64,000 bases of DNA, from positions 1 through 64,000 of the forward strand of contig NZ_QLTA01000022.1 in NCBI RefSeq assembly GCF_003269065.1. Reading direction: 5' to 3'. The translations under genes and the position numbers were made by a program. Each line of letters begins with the position of its first letter. Positions within the stretch are counted from its first letter, which is position 1. The stretch is from Paracidovorax anthurii. Its GTDB lineage: Bacteria > Pseudomonadota > Gammaproteobacteria > Burkholderiales > Burkholderiaceae_C. The notes below the pieces were generated by a model. That model was not told where the DNA came from. It saw only the letters and a list, made by a program, of their open reading frames with translations, and ran no database searches. Of the stretch, positions 24,566 through 34,148 are shown piece after piece.

Positions 24566-25692
24566 CAAAGCCGGTGCGACCGATCGCCGCGCGCGAAGCC
24601 CATCGGCTCCCAGGGCTCGCCCGGCCCCACGGCCAGCACCTTGAACAGCTCGCCCATCTCGTGTTCCATCATCAGTTTGGCGGCATGTCCTCGTTCCGCC
24701 TGCGTCATCTGCTCCAGAAAAGAGAGCAACCCGGCATTGAGGAGGAAATGCCCCTGCGTGGTGTAGCCCAGCACGTTCAGGCCCGCGTCCTGCGCGGCCA
24801 GGGCCATGGCGGTGAAGTTGACGTGGGCCGTGATGTCCTTCAGGCCCACGTCCGCGAGCGGATCGGCGTCGGCCTGGTGGGCGCGGTGGCACATCACCGT
24901 GCCCATGTGGCGCTGCGGGTGGTAGTACTCGCCCTCGCCGAAGCCGTAGTCGATAAGGAAGGCCGCGCCGCGCGCGAGCCGCTGGGCGAGCATGCGCATG
25001 AAGCCCTCGCCCTGCGCGTGGATCTCGGTGAGGTAATCGTGCGGGCCCTCGATCTCCACGGGCGGGCGCAGCGCCGTGGGCCGGTCGGCCCAGGCGAAGC
25101 GCGGCGCCGCCTCCGGCGAGCCCTCCTGCACGGCCACGCCGCGCTCGTGCCACGTGCCGGTGCCCGCGCCGCCATGGCGCGCCAGCAGCTGCACGGGCAT
25201 CGCATCCAGCACCTCGTTGCCCACCACCACGCCCTCGAAGCGCTCGGGCAGGGCCTGGGCCCAGCGCACCCGCCCCTCCCAGGGCGCGAGCCGCGCCTGC
25301 TGGCGCTCGCGCAGGCTGCCCGAGAGATCGACGATGGTGTAGCACCGCACGCGCTCGCCCAGGGCCTCCAGCAGTTGCGCGGCCAGGGCCCCGGAGCCCG
25401 CGCCGAACTCCCAGACCTCGTGCGTGCCGGTGGCGTCCAGCGCCTGCGCGACCTGCCGCGCCAGCACGCGGCCGAACACGGGGGACAGCTCGGGCGCGGT
25501 CACGAAGTCGCTGCCGGACTGGGGCATGGCGCCGAACTTCGGCAGCGCATTGGCGTAATAGCCCAGGCCCGGGGTGTAGAGGGCCAGCTCCATGAAGCGG
25601 TCGAATCCGATCCAGCCGCCGGCCTCGGCAATGGCGCGCGCCACGTGCCGTGGCAGGGCGCTCGATAAACTCAGGTGTTCTGTCGTCGTCAC
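24565..25692 (-). CDS. SAM-dependent methyltransferase, MidA/NDUFAF7-like
   Basis: A 375-residue protein of the DUF185/COG1565 family, whose mitochondrial relative NDUFAF7 methylates an arginine of a complex I subunit. Motifs: GYYANALPKFGAMPQSGSDFVTAPELSP near residues 45-72, SAM loop WEFGAGSGALAAQLL, VVGNEVLDAMPVQLL, and FLIDYGFGEGEYYHPQR in the second half. It starts at GTG 25692, with no nearby ATG. The gene is divergent from the pteridine-reductase-like gene with 17 bases between starts. The bacterial substrate is unproven. Confidence 0.88.
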   Translation of the reverse strand: MTTTEHLSLSSALPRHVARAIAEAGGWIGFDRFMELALYTPGLGYYANALPKFGAMPQSGSDFVTAPELSPVFGRVLARQVAQALDATGTHEVWEFGAGSGALAAQLLEALGERVRCYTIVDLSGSLRERQQARLAPWEGRVRWAQALPERFEGVVVGNEVLDAMPVQLLARHGGAGTGTWHERGVAVQEGSPEAAPRFAWADRPTALRPPVEIEGPHDYLTEIHAQGEGFMRMLAQRLARGAAFLIDYGFGEGEYYHPQRHMGTVMCHRAHQADADPLADVGLKDITAHVNFTAMALAAQDAGLNVLGYTTQGHFLLNAGLLSFLEQMTQAERGHAAKLMMEHEMGELFKVLAVGPGEPWEPMGFARGDRSHRL

Positions 25693-25709
25693 GGCCCCGA
25701 TTGTCCGCC

Positions 25710-26498
25710 ATGCCCTCCTCCTCCCCCACCCGCACCGTGCTCGTCACCGGCGCCGCTCGGCGCCTCGGCCGCGAGATCGCGCTGGCCCTCGCGACCAGCG
25801 GCTGGCAGGTGGCCGTGCATTACCGCGGCTCGCGCGAGGACGCTCTCAAAACAGTAGCAGATTGCTCAATGTTTACGGCGACAAGCGCCGCATTCGACGC
25901 GGATTTCCAGGACGAGGCCGCCGTGCGGGGCCTGCTGCCCCGGGTGGTGGCGCATTTCGGTGCCGTGCATGCCGTGGTCAACAGCGCCTCGCTGTTCGAG
26001 CACGACGACGCGGCCAGCTTCGGCTTCGCGGCGCTGGAAAAGCACCTGCGCAGCAACACGGCCGCGCCCATCCTGCTCGCGCAGGCGCTGCACGCGCACA
26101 CCGCGCAGCGCGGGGCCGACGCCGAGGGCCGCCCGCCGCAGGGCGCGGTGGTCAACCTGCTGGACCAGAAGCTCTGGAACCCCAACCCGGACTTCCTGAG
26201 CTACACGCTCTCGAAGGCCGCGCTGGAATCGGCCACCACCCTGCTCGCGCAGGCGCTCGCGCCGCACGTGCGCGTGGTGGGCGTGGCCCCCGGGCTCACG
26301 CTCACGAGCCACATGCTCTCCGACGAGAAATTCCGGCAGCTGCATGCGCAAAGCCCGCTGGGCCGCTCCTCCACGCCCGAGGACGTGGCCGCCGCCGTGC
26401 GCTTCGCGCTGGACAACCGGTCGATCACGGGCACCACGCTGCTGGTCGATGGCGGCCAGCACCTCATGCGGTTCGAGCGCGATTTCTCGCTGATGTGA
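25710..26498 (+). CDS. short-chain dehydrogenase, pteridine reductase-like (FolM group)
   Basis: NAD(P)H-dependent Rossmann reductase of 262 residues. Seen: TGAARRLGREIA cofactor loop (the Arg after it favours NADPH), VNSAS, and catalytic Tyr-Lys in SYTLSKAAL, with the LVDGGQ end typical of SDRs. Position directly before folB suggests dihydropteridine/dihydromonapterin reduction as in FolM. ATG 25710 fits the Rossmann start; an earlier in-frame start at 25650 would overlap the divergent methyltransferase gene. Confidence 0.88.
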   Translation: MPSSSPTRTVLVTGAARRLGREIALALATSGWQVAVHYRGSREDALKTVADCSMFTATSAAFDADFQDEAAVRGLLPRVVAHFGAVHAVVNSASLFEHDDAASFGFAALEKHLRSNTAAPILLAQALHAHTAQRGADAEGRPPQGAVVNLLDQKLWNPNPDFLSYTLSKAALESATTLLAQALAPHVRVVGVAPGLTLTSHMLSDEKFRQLHAQSPLGRSSTPEDVAAAVRFALDNRSITGTTLLVDGGQHLMRFERDFSLM

Positions 26499-26553
26499 CA
26501 CGCGGGCCGCCGCCCCCTCACCTCCCCCCTCTTTTCCACTGCCCCGACCCACC

Positions 26554-26931
26554 ATGCCCATCAACCACGACGCCGGCCACCAGACCCTCGCGCTCACCGG
26601 CCTGCGCTTCGCCGCCAACCTGGGCATCCTCGACCACGAGAAGACCGCGCCCCAGCCGATCCAGGTGGACGCGGAGCTGAACCAGGGCCGCCAGCCCCTG
26701 CTGCCGCACGACGACGACATCGGCCACGTGCTGGATTACCGCAAGGTGCGCCAGATCATCATCGACGAGTGCACGGCCGAGCACGTGAACCTGCTGGAGA
26801 GCCTGATCGGCAAGCTCACGCGGCGGCTGATGCAGTTGCCCGGCGTGATCGGCGTGCGCGTGAAGATCGCCAAGCTGGAGATCTTCGACGACTGCGAAGT
26901 GGCGATCCGCATGGAGTGCGGCGAGTGGTAA
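26554..26931 (+). CDS. folB: dihydroneopterin aldolase
   Basis: Folate-pathway aldolase cleaving 7,8-dihydroneopterin to 6-hydroxymethyl-dihydropterin and glycolaldehyde. It has 125 residues, with the FolB fold: LGILDHEKTAPQPIQVDAEL, VLDYRKVRQIIIDECTAEHVNLLESL (pterin-binding Glu and the acidic segment), and VRVKIAKLEIFDDCEVAI. It follows the SDR gene by 55 bases on the same strand; together they are pteridine enzymes. Confidence 0.92.
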   Translation: MPINHDAGHQTLALTGLRFAANLGILDHEKTAPQPIQVDAELNQGRQPLLPHDDDIGHVLDYRKVRQIIIDECTAEHVNLLESLIGKLTRRLMQLPGVIGVRVKIAKLEIFDDCEVAIRMECGEW

Positions 26932-26958
26932 GCGCCCACTGACGCCCCCGCGCACCGC

Positions 26959-28020
26959 TCACAGGCCGCCGCGGAACTCCCCCGGCAACTGGCCCGACCA
27001 GCGCTTGAACGCGCGGCGGAAGGCGCGGGCGTCGGAATAGCCCACCGCGTCGGCGATCTGGGCGATCGTCATCGTGGAATGGCTCAGCAGGTCGCGCGCG
27101 CGCTCGAACCGCGTGCCGTCGCGCAGCCGGGTGTAGCTCACGTTCTGCTGGCCCAGCCGGCGCCGCAGCGTGCGGTCGCTGATGTTGACCGTCTGCGCCA
27201 GGTCTTTCTGCCGGGGGCGCGCCTCGATGTCGAAGCGCAGCCGGTTCGACATCGACTCCACGAGGTCGGACTGGCCGATCGGGCGCTTGAGCAGCGTATT
27301 GAGCTGCTGGCGCAGCAGGCCGCAGGCGATGCGGTCATAGCCCGGCAACCGCGCATCCAGCCAGTGGGTGTCGAAGGTCATGCGGTGGCAGCCGGCGTCG
27401 AACCGCACGGGGCAGCGGAAGAATTGGCGGTAGACGTCCGCATTGGCCGGCGCCGGAAACCCGAAATCCACCCGCACGGGGCCGAACTCCTGGCTGATGA
27501 CCAGGCGGGCCACGGCCACCGTGCCGGCAAAGGATTGCTCGACCAGGAAAGGCTCGACCAGCAGGTCGAACACGCGGGGCACGGCGTCCAGGGACATCTG
27601 CCGGCCATGCACCCCGAAACGGTGGTCCATCATCGCGCCAGCGTCGTTCTGGTGTTCGATGCTGAAGGCCATCGCCTCGCCGAAGGTCTCGCAGGTCAGC
27701 ATCGTCAGGCCCGCCACGCCCCAGGACACCAGGGTTTCGCGCGCGCCGACGGCCAGGCCGATCGCGGACTCGTTCCCCAGGAGCCGCTGCGCGCGCAGGA
27801 TCAGGGCGCGGATCTGGTCGTACGAGAGCAACGTCTCGCGGCCCATCAGGTCCTGGTAGGTGAAACCCAGGCCCCGGCACAGGCGCTCGGGCGCCAGCCC
27901 CCGCTCCTCGATGAAGCCGAGCAGCGATTGGGCGACCTGGGGGACGATATTGGCCATGGTGCGCGACTCGGGGACCGGGGTCGCTGGCGCGCTGTCGGGC
28001 GGCTCGGGCATGGGGTTCAT
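26959..28020 (-). CDS. AraC-family transcriptional regulator
   Basis: A 353-residue regulator with an N-terminal arabinose-binding-like domain (about 40-230) and a C-terminal double helix-turn-helix (about 255-350: SDRTLRRRLGQQNVSYTRLRD, then IAQIADAVGYSDARAFRRAFKRWSG). This is the OruR/ArgR-like architecture. ATG 28020 is chosen; ATG 27957 (MANIVP) is an alternative that removes a Pro-rich leader. It is divergent from the RND efflux operon across 472 bases and is the obvious candidate regulator of it. Confidence 0.9.
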   Translation of the reverse strand: MNPMPEPPDSAPATPVPESRTMANIVPQVAQSLLGFIEERGLAPERLCRGLGFTYQDLMGRETLLSYDQIRALILRAQRLLGNESAIGLAVGARETLVSWGVAGLTMLTCETFGEAMAFSIEHQNDAGAMMDHRFGVHGRQMSLDAVPRVFDLLVEPFLVEQSFAGTVAVARLVISQEFGPVRVDFGFPAPANADVYRQFFRCPVRFDAGCHRMTFDTHWLDARLPGYDRIACGLLRQQLNTLLKRPIGQSDLVESMSNRLRFDIEARPRQKDLAQTVNISDRTLRRRLGQQNVSYTRLRDGTRFERARDLLSHSTMTIAQIADAVGYSDARAFRRAFKRWSGQLPGEFRGGL

Positions 28021-28492
28021 CGGTCGGTGAAACAGCCAGAGAAGTGAGGGAAGGCACGATGATGACGCAAACGCCGCCATCCATCACGCCGGGACAGACC
28101 CGCACCCGCCGCGCACGCACCGGCGCAAGTCCTTGTTGCGTCACGGTTTTCCCGCGCAGACGGACCTCCGCCGCCGCAACCATGTCGGCCGGAAACGCCC
28201 CCTTCATGACCTTAATTGTCCCTTCCCTCCAGGGAAGCCATCCTGCGGATGCCCGCCAGCCGCAGGGATTTTCGCCACGGCGTCGCTGTGCAGGCCCTTT
28301 GGCGGCATGCTGTCCCCATCGACCCGCAGTGCCCCCTTTGGCCTATTTAGCGCCATTGATGGCCTTTTTTGTCCCCACAAAAAAGATCCCCCCTCCCTAC
28401 AGTCCGGCGCACGGCATGCCGACGGTCCGGCAGCCCGGCCGCCATGGCGGCCCACCCAACCCATCCCTGCCCGTGTGCCCGGAGATCCTTCC
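28021..28492. other. long divergent regulatory region
   Basis: 472 bases separate the AraC regulator from the RND operon. Apart from the hairpin at 28364-28385, it holds an AT-richer patch (28340-28400) suited to a promoter. The open frames crossing it have compositions unlike the neighbouring genes and no recognisable domain, so I do not call them. Confidence 0.5.
28364..28385. promoter_or_regulatory. perfect 9-bp inverted repeat before the RND operon
   Basis: CTTTTTTGT-CCCC-ACAAAAAAG is a perfect stem with a 4-base loop, 107 bases upstream of the adaptor start. The A/T runs on both sides make it look like a bidirectional terminator, but no gene ends here, so an operator or attenuator is possible. 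Confidence 0.45.
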
Positions 28493-29572
28493 GTGAAACA
28501 AAACTTCTTTGAATCCCGATCCGTGCGGCTGATCGCCATCGCCGCCAGCCTGGCGGCCCTGTCGGCATGCACGCGGACACCGGCCGATGCCGTGGCCGAA
28601 ACGGTCCGCCCCGCCTATGTCGTCCCGGCCCGGGACAGCGCCGCGGCGGCCCTGGAATACGTCGGCGAGGTGCGCGCCACCCAGCGCATCGAGCTGGCGT
28701 TCCCCGTCTCCGGGCTGGTGGGCCAGGTGCTGGTGGAGCCGGGCGATGCGGTGCGGCGGGGCCAGGTGCTGGCGCTGCTCGACGACAAGCCGCTGCAGGC
28801 GCAATTCGCCGCCGCCGGCGGCGACGTGGCGCGCCTGGAGGCGCAGGCCGCCGAAGCCCGCCTGCGCGTCGAGCGGGCCCGCGCGGCCCGCGCTGCCGGG
28901 GCCACCAGCGAAAGCGAGTGGAGCGCCGTGCAGGCCGAGCAGGCCACCGCCGACGCCGCCCTGCGCAGCGCACGCGCCCAGCGCGACCTGGCGGCGTGGT
29001 CGCTGGAGCACGCCCGGCTGCGCGCGCCCGCCGCCGGCGTGGTGGCCACGCGCACCCTGGAGCCCGGGCAGACGGCCGGCCCCGGCGTGCCGGTGATGGC
29101 CATCGACGGCAGCGGTCGGGAGCTTTCGATCCGGGTGCCCGGGCACCTGGGCCTGCAGGCCGGCCAGCCCGCCGTGCTGCGCAGCGGCGCCGAACGGCTG
29201 GAGAGCCGGGTCCTGCGCGTCTCCGGGCGCCTGGAGACCGGCGGCGTGCGCCAGGTGTTCCTCTCCGTGCCGGACACCGCGCCGGTCGGCTCGACCTGGT
29301 CGGTCGCCGTGGCGTCCGGTGCTGCCGCGCAGGCCGGCGTACAGGTGCCGCTGCGCGCGCTCCTGCCGGGGCAGACCGGCGACGCGGGCAGCGTGCTGCG
29401 CCTGAAGGCGGACGGCCAGACCACGGAGCTGGCGGCGGTGCGGCTGGGCGCGGTGCAGGGGGACTGGATCGAGGTCACCGACGGCCTGCGGTCCGGGGAC
29501 CGGGTGGTCGTGGCCGGCGGCGCATCGATCGCACCCGGCGCCCGGGTGAGCCCGGTGGCGGCCCGGCAGTAA
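28493..29572 (+). CDS. RND efflux periplasmic adaptor lipoprotein
   Basis: Membrane-fusion protein linking the RND pump to the outer-membrane channel. 359 residues from GTG 28493 (GGAG eight bases upstream). Lipoprotein signal with lipobox LSAC near residue 26. Then the barrel-sandwich half-motif IELAFPVSGLVGQVLVEPGDAVRRGQ, an alpha-hairpin (about 90-150, Ala-rich) and the second lipoyl half LRAPAAGVVATRTLEPGQTAGPG. Two short gaps (9 and 11 bases) connect it to the pump and channel genes, an operon. Confidence 0.93.
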   Translation: MKQNFFESRSVRLIAIAASLAALSACTRTPADAVAETVRPAYVVPARDSAAAALEYVGEVRATQRIELAFPVSGLVGQVLVEPGDAVRRGQVLALLDDKPLQAQFAAAGGDVARLEAQAAEARLRVERARAARAAGATSESEWSAVQAEQATADAALRSARAQRDLAAWSLEHARLRAPAAGVVATRTLEPGQTAGPGVPVMAIDGSGRELSIRVPGHLGLQAGQPAVLRSGAERLESRVLRVSGRLETGGVRQVFLSVPDTAPVGSTWSVAVASGAAAQAGVQVPLRALLPGQTGDAGSVLRLKADGQTTELAAVRLGAVQGDWIEVTDGLRSGDRVVVAGGASIAPGARVSPVAARQ

Positions 29573-29581
29573 GGAGCGGCC

Positions 29582-32500
29582 ATGTTCGACATCGCCCGAT
29601 ACGCCCTGAACCGGCCCCGATTCACCCTGCTGGCCGCGCTGGGCCTGGTGCTCGCGGGCCTTTGGCTGGCCCTCGACTTCCCGTCCACCGAGGAGCCGCA
29701 GATCACGATCCGCACCGCCACGGTGATGAGCGTCGTGCCCGGCGCCACCGTCGATCGCATGGAACAGCTCGTCGCGCGCCCCACCGAGGAGAGCGTGCTC
29801 GGCATGCCCGAGGTCAAGCGCGTGAAGACCACGGTGCGCCCCGGCTTCGTGTTCACGTACGTCGAGCTCCACCCCACGGTGTCCGCCGACAAGCTGCCGA
29901 ACGTGTGGCAGCGGCTGCGCACCCGCATGGCGGACCTGCGCCCGTCCCTGCCGGAGGGCACGTCGGGCCCGCTGGTGGATGACGAGTTCGGCCGGGTCGC
30001 CGTGCTCACGATGGGCCTCACGGGCCCGGGCTACACGGCCGGCGAGGTGCGCGAGCACGGGCGCCGCCTGCGCGACGCGCTCTACGGCCTTCCGGGCGTG
30101 GAGCGCGTCTCGCTGCACGGCATCCGCGACGAGCAGGTGCAGATCGTGCTGGACATCCCGGCGCTCGCGGCCAAGGGCCTCACCCCGGGCGTGATCGCGA
30201 AGGCGGTCGCGGCCCGCAACGTGATCGCCTCGGCCGGCTTCGTCGAGGCCGGCGGGGCGGAGATGTCCCTGAACGTGACCGGCGATGCCGCGAGCCCCGG
30301 CGATCTGCGCACCACGCCGATCCCGCTGCCGCGCGGCGGCACCGTGCCGCTGGGCGAGCTCGCCCGGGTGGAGCGCGTGACCCAGGACCCGCCGGTGGCC
30401 GGCGCCTTCGTGGACGGCACGCCGGCGGCGGTGATCGCCGTGTCGATGGACCCGGGCCTGAATGTCGTGAGCTTCGCCGACCGGCTGCGCGACAAGGTGC
30501 GCCAGCTCGAAGCCGGCCTGCCGGCGGGCATGGCCCTGGTGCCCATCACGGACCAGGCCCGCATCGTGACCCAGCAATTGCGGCAGGTGGGGCAGGTGTT
30601 CGTCGAGACCACCGTGATCGTCATGGGCGTGGTGGTGCTGTTCCTCGGATGGCGCACCGGCCTGATCGTGGGGGCCATCGTGCCCACCACGGTGCTGGGC
30701 GCGCTGGCGATCATGCGGCTGCTGGGCATCGACCTGCACATCATCTCGGTGGGCGCGATCATCATCGCCCTGGGGCTCTTCGTGGACAACGCGATCGTGG
30801 TCGCGGAAGACATGGAGCGGCGCCTCGCGCTGGGCGAGCCGCGCGAACATGCCGCGTCGGAGGCGGGCCGCTCGATGCTGGTGCCGCTGCTGGTGTCGTC
30901 GCTCGCCATCATCCTGACCTTCATGCCCCTGGTGCTGAGCAGCACCGAAATGGGCGAATACCTGCGCAGCATGGGCATCGTGATGGCGATCGCGCTGCTG
31001 CTGTCGCTGATGCTGGCCGTGACGGTCACCCCGCTGCTGTGCCAGCGGTTCGCGCAGCACCATGCGCAGCTCAGCCGCACCGCGCGCGCCGTGGAGGCGC
31101 TCACGGGCTGGTACCGGGGGCGCGTGCGCTGGGTGCTGCGCCACCGGGCCCTGTACGTGGGCGCCATGGTGGCCCTGCTGGGCGCGGCGGGCTGGCTGTT
31201 CGGGCACGTGCCCTCGGAGCTGATGCCCGCCTCGGAACGCCGGCAGCTGCAGATGTCGATCGAGCTCGCACCGGGCTCCGGCACGGCGCACACGCTGGAC
31301 AAGGCCGCCGCCATCAGCCGGGCGCTGGCCGACCGCGCGGCCTTCCCCGAGCTGGCGAGCCACGCGGTGTATGTCGGCGACGGCGGCCCGCGCTTCATCC
31401 TCGCGCTCAACCCGCCCACGCCCGCATCGCACCGGGCCTACGCGGTGCTGACGCTGTCCCCCGACGTGCCCCACGCCACCGCGATCGAGCGCGTGCGCAC
31501 GGGCCTGGCCGAGCGCTTCCCGGACGTGCGCTTCGAACCCAAGCGCTTCTCCATGGGCTCCTCGGACGCGGGGCTGGCGGTGTTCCGCCTCACCAGCGCC
31601 GATGGCCACAGCCACCGGGAGGCGGCCGAGAAACTGATGGCCGCGCTGCAGGCCGACGGCGGGATGCGCGACGTGCAGACCGACGCCGAACGCCCGGTGA
31701 TGCAACTGGACGTGCGGGTGCAGCAGGCCAGGGCGCAGGCCGCCGGCGTCGGCACCGCCGACATCGCCCGGAGCCTGGACATGCTGCTGGCGGGCACCGC
31801 GATCACCCGGTACCGCGAAGGCGACACCGTGCTGCCGGTGATCCTGCGCGGCGACGGCGCCCTGCGCACCCGCACCGAGCAGTTGGCGGCCCTGCCGATC
31901 CAGAGGGCCGACGGCCAGGGCAGCGTACCGCTGGGGCAGGTGGCCTCCGTGGAGCTGAAGCCGCAGCCCTCCGTGATCCAGCGCTACAACCAGGAGCGCG
32001 CCGTCACGGTGAGCGCCCGCCACGCCACGCTCACCGCGCAGGGCATCGCCGACCGGGTCGCGCCGGTGCTGCAGGAGATCCGCGCCGGGGGCCGGGTGCA
32101 GGTGGCGCTGGGCGGCGAGATCGAGGAGAACCACGATGCCAACGCGGCGATCGCGGAGCTTCTGCCCGCCTGCCTGATCGCCATGTTCCTGCTGTTCGTG
32201 TGGCAGTTCGAGAGCGTGCGCAAGAGCCTCATCGTGATGGCCAGCATCCCGTTCGTGGCGATCGGATCGGCGCTGGCGCTCGCGCTCACCGGCACCACCC
32301 TGACGTTCGTCGGCACGCTCGGCCTGCTGGCCCTGGCGGGGATCATCGTCAACAACGCGATCCTGCTGCTCGACGCCATCGAGGAGGCCCGCGGCTCCGG
32401 CCTGCCGCCCGCGGAGGCCGTCGAGAACGCGGCCTCCAAGCGCCTGCGCCCCATCGTCATGACCAAGCTCGTGTGCATCCTGGGGCTGGTGCCGCTCTGG

Positions 32501-32635
32501 CTGTTCGGCGGGGCCATCTGGACCAGCCTGGCCGTCGTGATGATCGGCGGCCTCGCGCTCGGCACGCTGATCACGCTGGGGCTGATCCCCGCGCTCTACG
32601 CCATCGCCTACCGGGTCGAAGCACCCGCCGCCTGA
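29582..32635 (+). CDS. RND multidrug efflux permease (HAE-1-like)
   Basis: Proton-driven inner-membrane transporter of 1017 residues with twelve transmembrane helices in two homologous halves. The start MFDIARYALNRPRFTLL, pore-domain loops, GLFVDNAIVVAEDMERR (TM4, proton-relay Asp) and the late GIIVNNAILLLDAIEEAR and RLRPIVMTKL are typical. TM helix 4 has one relay Asp where many pumps have a DD pair. Substrates are unknown; the divergent AraC regulator probably senses one. Confidence 0.94.
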   Translation: MFDIARYALNRPRFTLLAALGLVLAGLWLALDFPSTEEPQITIRTATVMSVVPGATVDRMEQLVARPTEESVLGMPEVKRVKTTVRPGFVFTYVELHPTVSADKLPNVWQRLRTRMADLRPSLPEGTSGPLVDDEFGRVAVLTMGLTGPGYTAGEVREHGRRLRDALYGLPGVERVSLHGIRDEQVQIVLDIPALAAKGLTPGVIAKAVAARNVIASAGFVEAGGAEMSLNVTGDAASPGDLRTTPIPLPRGGTVPLGELARVERVTQDPPVAGAFVDGTPAAVIAVSMDPGLNVVSFADRLRDKVRQLEAGLPAGMALVPITDQARIVTQQLRQVGQVFVETTVIVMGVVVLFLGWRTGLIVGAIVPTTVLGALAIMRLLGIDLHIISVGAIIIALGLFVDNAIVVAEDMERRLALGEPREHAASEAGRSMLVPLLVSSLAIILTFMPLVLSSTEMGEYLRSMGIVMAIALLLSLMLAVTVTPLLCQRFAQHHAQLSRTARAVEALTGWYRGRVRWVLRHRALYVGAMVALLGAAGWLFGHVPSELMPASERRQLQMSIELAPGSGTAHTLDKAAAISRALADRAAFPELASHAVYVGDGGPRFILALNPPTPASHRAYAVLTLSPDVPHATAIERVRTGLAERFPDVRFEPKRFSMGSSDAGLAVFRLTSADGHSHREAAEKLMAALQADGGMRDVQTDAERPVMQLDVRVQQARAQAAGVGTADIARSLDMLLAGTAITRYREGDTVLPVILRGDGALRTRTEQLAALPIQRADGQGSVPLGQVASVELKPQPSVIQRYNQERAVTVSARHATLTAQGIADRVAPVLQEIRAGGRVQVALGGEIEENHDANAAIAELLPACLIAMFLLFVWQFESVRKSLIVMASIPFVAIGSALALALTGTTLTFVGTLGLLALAGIIVNNAILLLDAIEEARGSGLPPAEAVENAASKRLRPIVMTKLVCILGLVPLWLFGGAIWTSLAVVMIGGLALGTLITLGLIPALYAIAYRVEAPAA

Positions 32636-32646
32636 GGAGCACCGAC

Positions 32647-34113
32647 ATGCCACATCCCGCACATCCCCTGCGCGGCGCGCTGCGCGCCGCCACGATCCTC
32701 GCCCTGGGCGCGCTGCTGGCCGGCTGCGCGGCCGTGGCGCCCCCCAGCGCCGTGCCCGGCGCGGCGCAGCGGCATGCGCCCCCGGACTCGGCGAGCCCGG
32801 CCGCCCGCGATGCCGGCCTGGGCGTGGGCGTTCCGAGCCGCCACTGGTGGCGCGACCTGAAAGACCCGCGCCTGGATGCCCTGGTCGAGCAGGCCATGGC
32901 CCGCAACCACGAACTCCAGGCCACGCTGGCCACGGTGAAGGAAGCCCGCGCGATGGCGGGCCTCGCCGAGCGCGAGGCCCTGCCGCAGGGCAGCCTGTCG
33001 GCCCAGGCCCAGGCCATGCGCCCGTCCCTGGCCGAGACCGACCCCTACGGCCAGAACCTGCCCCGCCCGCCGTCGCGGCGCCTCGGCACGCTCACGCAGA
33101 GCCTGTCCTGGGAGATCGACCTGTTCGGCCGTGTCGGCACCGCCGCCGCCATCGCCGAGCGCCAGCTCGACGCGGCCCGGGCCGATGCCCACGCGGCCTC
33201 CGCGCTGCTGCAGGCCGAGGTCGTGCGCCAGTACGTGCAATTGCGCCGCACCCAGCAGGAGAGCCTGCAGGCCGACGAGGAAATCGCGCTGCTGCGCCAG
33301 CGCGCCGCCCTGATGGAGCAGCGCGTGCAGGCGGGCTTCGCCGACCGCCGCGAGGCGCTCGCGGCCACCGCGGACACCGCCCGCGCCGAGGCCGAGCGCG
33401 CCCGGCTGCAGGCCGTCCGGCACGGCAGCATCGCGGCGCTGGCGGTCCTGACCGGCCGCTCGCCCACCGCCACCGACCCCGATGCAGAGGCCCTCGCGGC
33501 ACCCGCCGCGCTGCCGGATGCGCCCGCGGCCCCGCAGGTCACGCGGCCGGGCGAGCTGCTGGCCAACCGGCCGGACGTGGCCAGGGCCGATGCCCTGCTG
33601 CGCGCCAGCCTGGGCGACACCGTGCTCGCCGAACGCGCTCACCTGCCGCGCCTGAGCCTGGACGCGGTCCTCGGCCTCAACGCCCCGTTCGGCCAGCTCG
33701 GCCGCGCGGGTGCCCTGCGCTACGCCGCCGGCCCGGCCCTGCAGTGGGACTGGCTCGATGCCGGCCGGCGGCAGGCCCGCGAGGCGGCCGCGCGCGCCGG
33801 CAGCGAGCGCGCCTGGCACACCTTCGAGCAGACGGTGCTCAAGGCCCTGGAAGACAGCGAAGGCGCGCTGCGCCACTGGTCCGCCGCGCAGGTGGCGCTG
33901 GAGCAGTCGCAGGCGGCCCGCGCAAGCGCAAGCGCCGCGCAAGCCTACGCATCGGCCCGGGCCGCTGCGGGCATGGAAGCGCCCACCCAGGCCCTGGAGC
34001 AGCGGGTGGGCCACGTGCGCGCCCTGCGCTCCGAGCTGGCGGCGCAGGCCGACAGCCTCCAGGCCTACGTCCAGGTGCAACTGGCCCTGGCGGCCTGGCA
34101 ACCCGACCTCTGA
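32647..34113 (+). CDS. RND outer-membrane channel lipoprotein (NodT family)
   Basis: Trimeric TolC-like outer-membrane factor of 488 residues. Lipobox LLAGC near residue 26; first OEP repeat with WWRDLKDPRLDALVEQAMARNHELQ and LTQSLSWEIDLFGRVG; second repeat after ELLANRPDVARADALLRAS and AGPALQWDWLDAGRRQA. It completes the tripartite pump encoded by the two upstream genes. Confidence 0.93.
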   Translation: MPHPAHPLRGALRAATILALGALLAGCAAVAPPSAVPGAAQRHAPPDSASPAARDAGLGVGVPSRHWWRDLKDPRLDALVEQAMARNHELQATLATVKEARAMAGLAEREALPQGSLSAQAQAMRPSLAETDPYGQNLPRPPSRRLGTLTQSLSWEIDLFGRVGTAAAIAERQLDAARADAHAASALLQAEVVRQYVQLRRTQQESLQADEEIALLRQRAALMEQRVQAGFADRREALAATADTARAEAERARLQAVRHGSIAALAVLTGRSPTATDPDAEALAAPAALPDAPAAPQVTRPGELLANRPDVARADALLRASLGDTVLAERAHLPRLSLDAVLGLNAPFGQLGRAGALRYAAGPALQWDWLDAGRRQAREAAARAGSERAWHTFEQTVLKALEDSEGALRHWSAAQVALEQSQAARASASAAQAYASARAAAGMEAPTQALEQRVGHVRALRSELAAQADSLQAYVQVQLALAAWQPDL

Positions 34114-34148
34114 CCGTTTCTCCACCCGTCCTTGCGAAGGAACGCACC

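Noticed and set aside
28044..28496. 150-codon ORF before the RND adaptor
   Set aside because: Overlaps the adaptor start, has no domain or ribosome site, and crosses the likely promoter region.
28397..32662. 1421-codon minus-strand open frame
   Set aside because: Antisense to the RND adaptor and pump, low-complexity composition, no domain.
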